Assembly (NCBI GenBank): GCA_945865355.1
Contig: CAMBDN010000002.1
Coordinates: forward strand, 1-39,912
Direction: 5' to 3'
Origin: Legionella genomosp. 1
Lineage (GTDB): Bacteria; Pseudomonadota; Gammaproteobacteria; Legionellales; Legionellaceae
Length of the DNA: 39,912 bases
Shown: positions 39,883 through 39,912 of the stretch, in pieces
How positions within the stretch are numbered: position 1 is the first letter of the stretch
Layout of the letters: each line of letters begins with the position of its first letter
Program-made: the position numbers and the translations under genes
The notes under the pieces: model-generated
The model's database searches: none
Told to the model about the DNA's origin: nothing
The model's input: the letters and a program-made list of their open reading frames with translations, nothing else

Positions 39883-39912
39883 AAAAACCCATCACTCACA
39901 TGATGGGTTTTA
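39883..39912 (-). terminator. Terminator of a minus-strand gene beyond the right edge
   Basis: Read on the minus strand, TAAAACCCATCA, a short loop and TGATGGGTTTT followed by more T residues form an intrinsic terminator upstream of the MOMP-like gene. It implies another minus-strand gene just outside the window. Its look (A-rich, CCCATCA stem) resembles the MOMP terminator at 38712-38743, so the neighbour may be a tandem paralogue. Confidence 0.7.

Overview
The window looks like a chromosomal stretch from a Legionella species or a close Legionellales relative. Family-level markers are an Lpg1974/MOMP-type outer membrane protein, an LbtU-like siderophore porin, a stand-alone IcmL/DotI-like periplasmic protein, a VipF-like tandem GNAT protein, a RocC/ProQ-type FinO protein beside pyk, and a Legionella-style OTU protease. 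No tRNA, rRNA, CRISPR array, intact insertion sequence or prophage was seen. All identifications come from reading motifs and from memory of gene families; no database search was run.

Layout. 1-3.1 kb: the end of pyruvate kinase, a convergent rocC-like gene, a tiny membrane protein, dapB and a dodecin-like gene. 3.2-5.7 kb: mmsA-mmsB for distal valine breakdown. 5.7-7.7 kb: engB divergent from a cytochrome c4 gene and dsbA. 7.8-10.9 kb: a NitT/TauT-type ABC transporter (ATPase plus double-module permease) with no binding protein nearby. 11-12.2 kb: the IcmL-like protein and a DUF3592 protein. 12.4-17.0 kb: a complete gcvT-gcvH-gcvPA-yciI-gcvPB operon for glycine cleavage. 17.1-19.7 kb: an 875-residue protein with a MICAL-like flavin monooxygenase N-terminus and a long helical C-terminal half containing an internal repeat. 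20.4-25.3 kb: a small HTH protein, an RMD1/DUF155 membrane protein, an NCS2 purine permease, a GT39-like membrane glycosyltransferase and the vipF-like gene. 25.5-32.4 kb: fabF-like, lpxD and polA, then convergent rpiA, then a cystathionine beta-synthase-like gene. 32.4-35.3 kb: the OTU protease, a membrane-anchored alpha/beta hydrolase and a membrane-anchored DOT1-like methyltransferase. 35.5-39.9 kb: ihfB, dcd, the LbtU-like porin and the MOMP-like protein.

Most of the window is housekeeping metabolism, with single host-interaction candidates set between housekeeping units. The two strongest, the MICAL-like flavoprotein and the OTU protease, each have a tandem TTAA-type sequence with 11-nt periodicity upstream, as expected of PmrA boxes that control many Dot/Icm effectors. 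The OTU copy is much the better match. The DOT1-like methyltransferase and the VipF homologue extend the list of proteins with eukaryote-like activities.

The spaces between genes hold at least two families of short palindromic repeats. One is an 80-90 bp element with ends like CGTCATCC...GGATGACG (copies near 3.1, 12.2 and 20.1 kb, probable remnant at 25.3 kb). The other is a 33-37 bp hairpin with stems like tagcccg/cgggcta (17.05, 36.79 and, more distantly, 35.85 kb), mostly at gene ends. The 12.2 kb element runs in frame into the start of an ORF. A candidate small RNA or leader with its own promoter and terminator lies upstream of ihfB.
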